DNA of 10,339 nucleotides, from contig JAGVOR010000169.1 in assembly GCA_020052635.1 (NCBI GenBank), positions 1-10,339 on the forward strand, in the 5' to 3' direction. This DNA is from Candidatus Omnitrophota bacterium (GTDB lineage Bacteria > Omnitrophota > Gorgyraeia > Gygaellales > Profunditerraquicolaceae). The position numbers and the translations under genes were made by a program. Shown piece after piece: positions 1-5,594 of this stretch (positions are counted from its first letter, which is position 1; each line of letters opens with the position of its first letter). The notes beneath the pieces are model-generated. The model ran no database searches. It was not told the DNA's origin and was given only the letters and a program-made list of their open reading frames with translations.

Positions 1-1
1 A

Positions 2-967
2 AATGTAGCCTGCTCTAAATGCCAGGGGCCAGCCCGCCGGGAAACCGATACGATGGCGACATTTTTTGATTCCTCCTGGTATTTTTTAAGGTTCTGTTCC
101 CCCAAATTTGAAGGCGCGCCTTTTGATGTAAAGGAAGCCGAATATTGGATGCGGGTCGATCAATACATCGGCGGGATCGAGCATGCCATTTTGCATTTAC
201 TCTATTCGAGATTTTTTACTAAATTTTTTCAGGATTTAAAGATGGTGGATTTTGGGGAACCGTTTGAAAAATTATTGACTCAAGGGATGGTGCTCAAGGA
301 TGGTCAGGTAATGTCGAAGTCCAGGGGTAACATTGTGGATCCGGATTCGATGATCAAGGATTACGGAGCGGACGCCCTGCGTTTATTTATCCTGTTTGCC
401 GCGCCGCCGGAGACGGAGCTTGAGTGGGATGAACGGGGGCTTGAGGGGGCGTTTAAGTTCTTAAACCGTGTCTGGCGGATCCAGGATAATTTGGCCTCAA
501 AAGCCGACCCGGCAGTTTATCGCACCCTGCATCGGGCAATCAAAAAAGTGAGTGAAGATTTTAGCGAGTTTAAATTCAATACCGCGATTGCCAGTTTGAT
601 GGAATTAACTAATGCCATTTATCAGTCGCAGGCAGACTGTGAAGTTTTTTCCAAACTGATTATCATGCTGAGCCCGATTGTTCCGCATTTTTGCGAGGAG
701 CTTTGGGAGATACTGGGTAACAAAGAGAGCGTTTTTAAGGCCTCCTGGCCGCAATATGACCCCAAGATGCTTTTAGAGGAAAATATTGAGCTGCCGATTC
801 AGGTTAACGGCAAACTGCGCAGTAAGATCGAAGTCCCCCGCGATATCTCGGAAGATAGGCTGAAAGAGCTAGTGTTAGCTGATTCGAAGATAACCACCTG
901 GCTCGCCGGCAATCCTCCCAAAAAATTCATCCTCATCCCCCAGAAGCTCATTAATATCGTTATATAA
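2..967 (+). CDS. leuS: Leucyl-tRNA synthetase, C-terminal part (5' end outside window)
   Basis: LeuRS charges tRNA-Leu with leucine in the cytoplasm. The reading frame is open from base 2, with no true start in view; the ATG at 53 is internal because the codons before it still encode family sequence (a CxxC pair, then GPARRETDT). About 321 residues are visible. They hold the end of the catalytic core ([11 protein letters not shown]), the class I signature as VMSKSRGN at 308-331, where the usual first Lys of KMSKS is Val, and the helical anticodon-binding domain ([14 protein letters not shown], then [12 protein letters not shown]). The small C-terminal domain ends in the typical VNGKLRS...PQKLINIV pattern. 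No intrinsic terminator follows the stop, and decayed insertion-sequence DNA begins about 40 bases downstream. In E. coli leuS is followed directly by lptE and holA; here those genes lie about 5.5 kb away. Identification is secure. Confidence 0.96.
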   Translation, partial: NVACSKCQGPARRETDTMATFFDSSWYFLRFCSPKFEGAPFDVKEAEYWMRVDQYIGGIEHAILHLLYSRFFTKFFQDLKMVDFGEPFEKLLTQGMVLKDGQVMSKSRGNIVDPDSMIKDYGADALRLFILFAAPPETELEWDERGLEGAFKFLNRVWRIQDNLASKADPAVYRTLHRAIKKVSEDFSEFKFNTAIASLMELTNAIYQSQADCEVFSKLIIMLSPIVPHFCEELWEILGNKESVFKASWPQYDPKMLLEENIELPIQVNGKLRSKIEVPRDISEDRLKELVLADSKITTWLAGNPPKKFILIPQKLINIVI

Positions 968-1131
968 ATTAAACTGCCCCAACTAATTCTTAGCAAGAAC
1001 GATCCTGACCTGACCCCCTTATCTTGTGCCAATATTTAATTTATAATAACAGACCGACTATCCCCGGGCTTTAGGTAGTAAAGGGCTGCGAAGCGAAGCC
1101 AGAATTTCTCTGGCTGAGCAAAGGGCATTTG

Positions 1132-1250
1132 TCAGAGATAGCCGTCCTTCGTCGTAAGTTGCGCGGTGCCGAAATGGAGTAGAAATACTAAAAAAAGCAG
1201 TCGGCATATTTTCAAAACTACCGAGAATGGTTCGAGTTCATAGATTCTAA
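1132..1250 (+). pseudogene. IS3-family orfA remnant (HTH/leucine-zipper part)
   Basis: Only the C-terminal end of OrfA, the DNA-binding helper of IS3 transposases, can be read. Bases 1132-1179 encode SEIAVLRRKLRGAEME in one frame and run into a TAG at 1180. Bases 1182-1250 continue in another frame as EILKKAVGIFSKLPRM and end at a TAA. Together these match the usual OrfA tail (LRR...E.E.EILKKA). The N-terminal helix-turn-helix half is absent; bases 1026-1131 show nothing I can align with confidence. The frame break plus missing start make this non-functional. Confidence 0.65.
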
Positions 1251-2092
1251 TCGTTTAAGTTTTTTGCTCGATAAAATGTGCGGCGCGGTAGAAGTATCCG
1301 GGAGCGGGTATTACGCGTTTAAAAACAGGCCTAAAAGCATGAATAGAACCAAATAATGATAATTTTCTCATTGAAATAAGACGGGTATTTTGGGATAATA
1401 ACCGTAATTACGATAGTCCGCGGGTATGGGATCAGTTACGCAATAAAGAAAACATTATTTGTTCCCGAAATCGAGTAGCTCGGCTGATGCACGGTAACGA
1501 TATTGTCGCCATACAGAGGTGCAAGTTTAAAGCGACAACGAATTCAAAGCATTCGTACGCGGTATGGCCGAATTTGTTGAATCGTAACTTTGTCGTCTCC
1601 CGGCTTAATAGTATTTGGGTATCGGAGATAACTTATATCTGGACTCTTGAAGGCTGGTTGTATCTGGCGGCGATACTTGATTTATTTTCGCGCGGTATCG
1701 TGGGCCTTGCTATGGATAAAACGATAACCGATGAATTAACGCGTTAGGCGTTTACGCAGGCGGTTTTACGATGCAATCCCGGCAAGGGGTTAATTTATCA
1801 CTCCGACCGAGGCGTCCAATATGCCAGTAACGATTTTAAGGGTTTATTGGCTCAACATGAGTTCATCGGCAGTATGAGTAAAAAAGGCGACTGTTGGGAT
1901 AACGCGGTTGCGAAGAGTTTTTCCCATACGCTTAAGGTTAAGCTCATTCACAGAATAAAGTTTATGACACGGGAAGAAGCAAAAAGAAGAATCTTTGAAT
2001 ATATTGAAATGTATTACAACACTAAAAGGGTGCATTCAACGCTGGGTTGCTTAAGCCCTTTTGAGTATGAAAAACAGAAAATTTTCTTTTAA
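1219..2092 (+). pseudogene. IS3-family orfB transposase (DDE/rve), inactivated
   Basis: OrfB catalyses strand cleavage and transfer in IS3 elements. The N-terminal HTH_21-like part reads in frame 1 (FIDSNRLSFLLDKMC, then VSGSGYYAFKNRPKS) up to about 1350. The rest reads in frame 2 (IEIRRVFWDNNRNYDSPRV, WVSEITYI, DLFSRGIVG, YHSDRGVQYAS, GDCWDNAVAKSF, YYNTKRVHSTLG) and ends at the TAA at 2090-2092. Lesions visible are a frameshift near 1345-1355 and an in-frame TAG at 1745-1747. Two catalytic positions are also changed: the first Asp (usually W..DITYI) is Glu, and the final Glu (usually NA.AESFF) is Lys. Only the middle Asp of HSDRG remains. This is a long-dead copy; family assignment is secure. 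Confidence 0.88.
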
Positions 2093-2133
2093 CAATTAGT
2101 CCACTAAAGAGGGAAAGATCAGGTTGAGTTTCT

Positions 2134-2158
2134 TCGATAAGCCGCCCGGCTTAATCGA
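2134..2158. repeat. Hairpin between IS end and cysteine-rich gene
   Basis: The arm at 2134-2143 (TCGATAAGCC) pairs with 2148-2158 (GGCTTAATCGA) around a GCCC loop, giving ten base pairs with one bulged A. It sits just outside the IS3 right end and 24 bases before the next start codon. No T-run follows, so it does not look like an intrinsic terminator for plus-strand transcription. It could be an upstream regulatory hairpin or part of the mobile-element debris. Confidence 0.5.
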
Positions 2159-2181
2159 TAGATTAATCCATTAGATGCTGA

Positions 2182-2541
2182 ATGAGAAAAATGAATAAAG
2201 TTATAGTTTTTGTATGTTTACTATTTTTCCCTGTGGTTTGTTTTTCGCAAGATTGTAAATCATTAAAAGAACAGATCAAAGAAAAAATCGAATTTGCTAA
2301 TTACTGCAATACCGATGAAGATTGCATTATCAAATATTTTGGTTGTCCTTTTGGTTGCGGAAGCTATTTAAACAAAGATGTTAACCTAAATGAGATTCAA
2401 AAAGATATAGAAACCTTTCAATCTTGCCCAGAATCACAGTGCATGTATAAGTGTGGGAATCTTCCTAAGCCAGTATGTATTAATCGTAAATGTCGCATCC
2501 CTCCACGTGAACAAGGCAAGCAGCATGATCTGTCCCTATAA
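2182..2541 (+). CDS. Small secreted cysteine-rich protein of unknown function
   Basis: The protein has 119 residues, or 116 if the second ATG at 2191 is used; neither start has a clear ribosome binding site. The N-terminus is a typical Sec signal peptide: a basic start, the hydrophobic stretch VIVFVCLLFFPVV, and probable cleavage near CFS-QD. There is no proper lipobox, since the residues before the Cys are PVV. The mature part has ten cysteines, an even number compatible with five disulfides. They occur as NYCNTDEDC, GCPFGCGSY, SCPESQCMYKC and VCINRKC. I recall similar small secreted proteins from other uncultured Gram-negative genomes but cannot name a characterised function. The gene is visibly more A+T-rich than the housekeeping genes, with mostly AAA Lys and GAA Glu, and lies between two dead transposons, so it is probably acquired. 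The last ten or so residues (REQGKQHDLSL) may be read-through into mobile-element sequence replacing the original end. Confidence 0.7.
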   Translation: MRKMNKVIVFVCLLFFPVVCFSQDCKSLKEQIKEKIEFANYCNTDEDCIIKYFGCPFGCGSYLNKDVNLNEIQKDIETFQSCPESQCMYKCGNLPKPVCINRKCRIPPREQGKQHDLSL

Positions 2542-2577
2542 GTTGTACCAGTTTTAAGAAAGAGCAACCGCATTTGA

Positions 2578-2991
2578 GGGCTGTTCTGCGATGGATGCAG
2601 GGTAAACCGTTGGTGGGCAGGAAAGATAAGCATCCAAAACGACCATGTGCATTTGTTGCTACAGTTGCAGGCAAGTGATAGCGTCGCTGAAGCAGTCCGG
2701 ATGTTGAAAGGCGGCACAAGTAGGATAATCCGCAAGGAGTTTCCAGAACTGGAAGAGTTTTTATGGGGTGATAGTTTCTGGGCGGATGGCTATTTTGCCG
2801 AATCGGTAGGCCATGTCAATGAAGAAGTTATCAAGAAGTACATTGATGAACAACGCAAAATAACCAGATTATGCAGAAGGTTTGAAACCCCGGGCTTTAG
2901 CCCGGGGAGTATTCATTCTAAGCTTACCGGATTTTGCTTCGGCACGAAGATTTTCGCCGTGCGCTACGGTTTACGACTCGCTTTCGGCTGA
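2578..2991 (+). pseudogene. IS200-type Y1/HUH transposase (TnpA), N-terminally truncated
   Basis: TnpA of the IS200/IS605 group moves single-stranded DNA using an HUH metal site and one catalytic tyrosine. The visible frame has the HUH motif in DHVHLL (His codons at 2644 and 2650), then RMLKGGTSRIIRKEFPEL, then WADGYFAESVG. The motif EEVIKKYIDEQ carries the expected nucleophile Tyr at 2839-2841, so the catalytic residues look intact. What is missing is the first third. Upstream of 2578 the frame has a TGA (2575-2577) and no recognisable N-terminal strand, so roughly 50-60 residues are gone or scrambled. After IDEQ the frame runs across the GC hairpin at 2888-2907 and reads into unrelated DNA until 2991, so the true C-terminus is probably near 2880. 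No TnpB partner is present. Confidence 0.8.
2888..2907. repeat. Perfect GC hairpin, likely IS200/IS605-type end
   Basis: CCCCGGGC (2888-2895) pairs perfectly with GCCCGGGG (2900-2907) around a TTTA loop. It lies immediately after the Y1 transposase remnant, where IS200/IS605 elements carry the subterminal hairpin recognised by TnpA. No T-tract follows, which argues against an intrinsic terminator. The first 13 bases (CCCCGGGCTTTAG) recur exactly at 1062-1074 inside the decayed IS3 element, but without the second arm. Confidence 0.7.
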
Positions 2992-3083
2992 CCAGCAGAG
3001 GCGTCGGCCTCTAGCTCGCCGTAAATCCCTGACTGCCGTCAGGCAGGCTTGCGCACATTTGACGAAAATCTTCTAATTGTGCC
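2941..3083. repeat. Large multi-branched inverted-repeat structure (MITE-like or ncRNA)
   Basis: The region folds as nested stems. GGCAC (2941-2945) pairs with GTGCC (3079-3083). GAAGATTTTCG (2946-2956) pairs exactly with CGAAAATCTTC (3063-3073). GTGCGC (2959-2964) pairs with GCGCAC (3051-3056). TTTACG (2970-2975) pairs with CGTAAA (3020-3025). Two hairpins sit inside: AGAGGC-GTCG-GCCTCT (2997-3012) and CTGCC-GTCA-GGCAG (3033-3046). That gives 22 outer base pairs plus three inner stems in 143 bases, with no convincing coding sequence. It could be a non-autonomous element mobilised by one of the neighbouring transposases, or a structured RNA. The fold is symmetric enough that the strand cannot be assigned. 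Confidence 0.65.
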
Positions 3084-3141
3084 TCCAGTAAAATACAATG
3101 GGTTTTGAACTAAAAAGATAATTTATGAAATGATAGAGGTA

Positions 3142-3510
3142 TTAATTACCCAAGACGTCTTTGATGTCGAACAGCAGGCGAATGTAGTCGATGGGTTTTT
3201 CGACATAAACGGTGATGCCGCTTTTGGCGGCGATATGCTTATCTACTTCTTCGTGTTTAAGTGAAGCGGCGATGATCGGGGTATCGGCAAATTCCGGCAG
3301 GGCCTTGATATCTTGAGCGACTTTAAAGCCGCTTTCATCCGGTAAGACTAAATCCAAGAGTATGCAATCCGGTTTTTCCGCTAAAAGTTTTTCCATCCCT
3401 TCTTTGGCGCAGTAGGCCACCACCACCTCATAGCCGGCCTGCAGCAATTCTTCCCTGCTCTTTTTGGCGATATTATAGTCATCATCAATTACCAGGATCT
3501 TCTTGGACAT
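3142..3510 (-). CDS. Single-domain response regulator (receiver/CheY-like)
   Basis: This is a 122-residue protein consisting of one receiver domain with no output domain. Such proteins pass a phosphoryl signal by protein-protein contact, either in phosphorelays or on a motor or kinase partner. The phosphorylation site is complete: an acidic cluster Asp9-Asp10-Asp11 (VIDDDYN), the phosphoacceptor Asp53 (ILLDLVLPDESG), Ser83 at the Thr/Ser switch position (PIIAASLK) and Lys105 followed by Pro (VEKP). The length is normal for a stand-alone receiver. No histidine kinase is nearby, so the partner is unknown. It is transcribed toward the mobile-element island and away from comEA. It has no Shine-Dalgarno sequence, and a promoter -10 ends six bases before the ATG, so it may be translated from a leaderless mRNA. 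The role in this organism cannot be told from sequence. Confidence 0.93.
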   Translation of the reverse strand: MSKKILVIDDDYNIAKKSREELLQAGYEVVVAYCAKEGMEKLLAEKPDCILLDLVLPDESGFKVAQDIKALPEFADTPIIAASLKHEEVDKHIAAKSGITVYVEKPIDYIRLLFDIKDVLGN

Positions 3511-3516
3511 AAATTA

Positions 3517-3545
3517 AGTATACACTAAAAATTAAGCGATTACAA
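3517..3545 (-). promoter_or_regulatory. Sigma-70-type promoter of the response regulator
   Basis: On the minus strand a -35 box TTGTAA (plus coordinates 3540-3545), a 17-base spacer and a -10 box TATACT (3517-3522) are followed by six bases and then the ATG. Normal spacing would place transcription start on the A of that ATG (3510). The boxes match consensus at 4/6 and 5/6. Confidence 0.65.
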
Positions 3546-3574
3546 TTTGGAAAGTCCCAACGCAAGGCGGGTAG

Positions 3575-3753
3575 GTTTCTCCTTACGCGCAGGGAGAAAC
3601 ATCACCATTTTCTTTTTGTTAGAAAAGCGGGGTTTTTACGTCTATTGCAGGTGTAAGGGAAGATAACATCAACGCCTATAGGAATTGCGTTAAGCACTCC
3701 GCCCGATAGGAAGAGCGGGTACGCCGCCTGCTGCGGTGAGCGGCCTTGTGGCC
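3575..3753 (+). other. Hairpin-rich leader region upstream of comEA
   Basis: The gap between the divergent response regulator and comEA (3511-3766) has no gene but many short stems. GTTTCTCC (3575-3582) pairs with GGAGAAAC (3593-3600). AACGC (3671-3675) pairs with GCGTT (3687-3691). CCGC (3699-3702) pairs with GCGG (3715-3718). GCCGC (3723-3727) can pair with GCGGC (3740-3744), or GGCC (3742-3745) with GGCC (3750-3753). The second and third stems both expose ATAGGAA in the loop (3678-3684 and 3706-3712). I could not match this to a riboswitch class I know. No clear plus-strand promoter is visible, so transcription across it toward comEA is inferred. Confidence 0.35.
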
Positions 3754-3766
3754 AGGGAGGGGAAAG

Positions 3767-4096
3767 ATGTTTAATTTTACACCGGAGGAAAGAAGGGTTA
3801 CCTTATTTGTCTTAAGTTTAGCCCTGGCAGGACTGGTTTTAAATAATCTGATCAAGGCCAATGCGCAAATCAGCGCGGTAGTCTATCCGCAGGTTAAGCT
3901 GGCCAAGTTAAACCTTAATCAGGCCGGCCTATCTCAATTTAAGCAAAGTAAATGCGTCCCGGAAAAAACCGCCCGGCAAATTCTTGAATACCGTAATTTT
4001 CACCAGAGGTTTGAGAGTTGGGAAGAAGTAAGGGCAATTAAGGGGATCGGGGAGAAGCGCTTGAATAAATTACAAGAGCTCTTTTTTATCGAGTGA
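3767..4096 (+). CDS. comEA: ComEA-like membrane-anchored helix-hairpin-helix DNA-binding protein
   Basis: The ATG at 3767 is chosen because a strong Shine-Dalgarno sequence, GGGAGGGG (3755-3762), sits four bases upstream; a TTG at 3746 in the same frame would place the start ahead of it. The 109-residue product has a short cytoplasmic start, one membrane helix (about residues 11-29) and a C-terminal DNA-binding domain. That domain opens with the family's N-x-N-x-A motif (LNLNQAG, residues 48-54) and ends with a clear second helix-hairpin-helix, IKGIGEKRL (91-99). The first hairpin, usually GIG, is degenerate here (SKCVPEKTA), so DNA binding may rest mainly on the second. ComEA proteins hold incoming DNA at the membrane for the ComEC channel. 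The gene overlaps comEC by four bases, which implies translational coupling and supports a DNA-uptake role. Confidence 0.85.
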   Translation: MFNFTPEERRVTLFVLSLALAGLVLNNLIKANAQISAVVYPQVKLAKLNLNQAGLSQFKQSKCVPEKTARQILEYRNFHQRFESWEEVRAIKGIGEKRLNKLQELFFIE

Positions 4097-5475
4097 AAAG
4101 CGCTTTGGGAGCCTTAACCGTATTTTATGCCCTGGGTATTATTTTTGCTCGCTCTCTCAGGCTGAATTTCTGGCTCTTTGCGGCGATCGCGGCAGCGGTG
4201 CTTCTTGCTGCCATCTTGGCTTCCCGCAAGAAAATATTATGTTTGGTTCTGGTGTTTTTCCTGGCCTTTCTTACGGGATGCCTCAACCTGATCAATTCTA
4301 CCTGCTTACCCAAAAACCATATCCGTAATTTCTTGGCTAATGATCACAGTGCACTCTACAGCGTCAGCGGTTTCATTGTGCAGCTCCCAGAGTTAAAAAA
4401 CGGACGTTTTTGCTTTATCCTGCGTTGCCGGGAGATCCAGGTTAATCAGCTTAGATCAAAATGCTCCGGGGATATTCTGGTCCGGATGAGCTTTCGGGGA
4501 AAGTTTAATTACGGGGAGAATTTAACCGTCATTTCCACCTTAAGGCGCAATAAGTTCGTTTCTGCGCAGAGAATTTATTTAATTATGCCGGTGGAAGAGG
4601 AGCGGCAGATTATCCGGCGCCCCGGATTTGGCGGTAAGAAATTCATGCGGGGCATTTTAGGCTTGCGCGTGTATCTGGAGGAGTTGATCAGCCGCTACCT
4701 TCCGGCATTACCGGCAAGTATTCTAAGCGCTATGGTTTTAGGCCAGCAGCAAAATATTCCCTGGTTGGTTAAGCAGGCGATGATTGAATCCGGCACCGTG
4801 CATATTCTGGTGGTAAGCGGTTTTAATGTTGGTATCGTAGCTTTTATCGCCGGCTTATTGCTGAAGTTTATGCGTTTTAGCCGCCGGCCAAGAATTGTTT
4901 TGGTTGGCATCTGCCTGCTGATTTATTGTTTGCTTACCGGGGCAAGTAATCCCGTAGTGCGGGCAACCGTCATGGGAAACGTTTTCCTGGCCGCTTATTT
5001 TTTAAAACGGGAACCGGATATCTATAATACTTTATTTTGTGCGGCATTGTTTATTTTGCTCATCAGTCCTGCCCAGCTTTTTGACCTGGGTTTTCAGCTT
5101 TCCTTCAGCAGCGTTTTGGCGATTGTTTATTTCTATCCCCGGCTTAAGGAATTTATACGTTTGGAAAAGTGTAGAAATAAAATTTTAAAATTTTTTGCCG
5201 ATGGCGGCTTAGTTTCATTATCTGCCTGGTTGGGGACCTTAGGCATTCTAGCATTTAATTTCCGGATCTTTACGCCGGTAACGGTCTTAGCCAATATTTT
5301 AATTGTTCCGCTGGCGACCTTAATTACCTTAGCGGGGTTTGCCATGCTTTTGTCCGGGCTGGTTTGTCCGGTTCTAGCCGGTTTTTTCAGCCTGCCCATC
5401 TGTGCGTTGATTAACCTGCTTTTAAATCTCAACCTTATTTTGATCAAGTTGCCGTTTGCCTGCGTGTATTTCTAG
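4093..5475 (+). CDS. comEC: ComEC/Rec2-family DNA-uptake channel, lacking the beta-lactamase domain
   Basis: This 460-residue polytopic membrane protein starts at a GTG inside the comEA stop (GTGA overlap). Two or three membrane helices at the N-terminus (about 1-65) are followed by a soluble region (about 70-165) corresponding to the DUF4131/OB-like domain. The competence domain comes next, with the core motif HILVVSGFNVG from residue 237, the SNPVVRATVM stretch around Arg290, and LFDLGFQLSFSSVLAI. About eight more helices follow. Many ComEC proteins are 700-800 residues with a C-terminal metallo-beta-lactamase-like domain thought to degrade the non-transported strand. Here the stop at 5473-5475 comes right after the last helix (LIKLPFACVYF), and the downstream DNA is a promoter, not a broken domain. 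The short form therefore looks natural. With ComEA it probably imports single-stranded DNA across the inner membrane. Confidence 0.92.
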   Translation: MKSALGALTVFYALGIIFARSLRLNFWLFAAIAAAVLLAAILASRKKILCLVLVFFLAFLTGCLNLINSTCLPKNHIRNFLANDHSALYSVSGFIVQLPELKNGRFCFILRCREIQVNQLRSKCSGDILVRMSFRGKFNYGENLTVISTLRRNKFVSAQRIYLIMPVEEERQIIRRPGFGGKKFMRGILGLRVYLEELISRYLPALPASILSAMVLGQQQNIPWLVKQAMIESGTVHILVVSGFNVGIVAFIAGLLLKFMRFSRRPRIVLVGICLLIYCLLTGASNPVVRATVMGNVFLAAYFLKREPDIYNTLFCAALFILLISPAQLFDLGFQLSFSSVLAIVYFYPRLKEFIRLEKCRNKILKFFADGGLVSLSAWLGTLGILAFNFRIFTPVTVLANILIVPLATLITLAGFAMLLSGLVCPVLAGFFSLPICALINLLLNLNLILIKLPFACVYF

Positions 5476-5487
5476 TCAAACTTACCT

Positions 5488-5516
5488 TTGACAAAATTTG
5501 CTGGCTGTGATAAATT
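5488..5516 (+). promoter_or_regulatory. Strong sigma-70-type promoter for the bamD-like/lptE/holA operon
   Basis: A perfect -35 TTGACA (5488-5493), an exact 17-base spacer and the -10 TAAATT (5511-5516) are preceded by a TGA at the extended -10 position. The predicted start is near 5523, giving a leader of about 70 bases. It begins 12 bases after the comEC stop, so it separates the envelope genes from the competence genes. Confidence 0.8.
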
Positions 5517-5535
5517 AGAAATACAAAAAAGAAAC

Positions 5536-5585
5536 ATTCCTGCGCTTTAAGCCTAGAAGCGCCGCAGTTTTCTTTAAACAGGAAT
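5536..5585 (+). promoter_or_regulatory. 5' leader hairpin that can mask the bamD-like ribosome binding site
   Basis: ATTCCTG (5536-5542) is the exact complement of CAGGAAT (5579-5585), which contains the only Shine-Dalgarno-like AGGA before the ATG at 5595. Inside it, GCGCTT (5542-5547) pairs with AAGCGC (5557-5562). The two stems are nested and share only G5542. In the closed form the ribosome binding site would be paired. This is read directly from the sequence; any regulatory role is inferred. Confidence 0.45.
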
Positions 5586-5594
5586 CTCAACCTA

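Larger units (their letters stand above)
1006..2126 (+). mobile_element. Decayed IS3-family insertion sequence
   Basis: About 1.12 kb carrying remnants of an orfA/orfB transposase pair. Imperfect terminal inverted repeats seem to bound it: the left end has ACCTGACCCCC from 1008 and the right end has GAGGGAAAGATCAGGT, ending at 2124. They share an ACCTGA/TCAGGT core, and a TAGTCCAC motif at 2097-2104 resembles the inner part of IS3-family right ends. The element is shorter than intact members (typically 1.2-1.5 kb) because most of orfA is gone. Both reading frames are broken, so it cannot move on its own. The ends are approximate, and I see no convincing target-site duplication. Confidence 0.75.

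Noticed and set aside
987..999. Terminator after leuS (TTCTT-AGC-AAGAA)
   Set aside because: Only five A+T-rich base pairs and no U-tract; too weak to call.
1191..1197. AAAAAAG heptamer as the programmed -1 frameshift site of the IS3 element
   Set aside because: The codon phase is wrong for the orfA frame that ends at 1250, and the shift would lead to a stop at about 1241. It may once have been the site, but the present frames do not support it.
1006..2126. Target-site duplication for the IS3 relic
   Set aside because: GATC appears near both ends but overlaps the inverted repeats, so no independent duplication can be supported.
2418..2735. Minus-strand open frames opposite the cysteine-rich gene and TnpA remnant
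   Set aside because: They mirror recognisable plus-strand coding sequence, have no family-like motifs, and lack plausible starts.
2888..2907. GC hairpin as an intrinsic terminator
   Set aside because: No T-tract follows on the plus strand (AGTATTC) and none on the minus strand in the right place. Its position after a Y1 transposase fits a transposon end better.
3541..3766. Cyclic di-GMP, fluoride or other known riboswitch, or RNase P/SRP RNA, upstream of comEA
   Set aside because: Short matches such as ACGCAAGGCGGG are suggestive, but the conserved cores I know for these classes are not present.
5133..5447. Minus-strand open frame inside comEC
   Set aside because: A shadow of a clear membrane-protein gene; the composition (Lys/Arg-rich complement of Leu/Phe codons) explains it.
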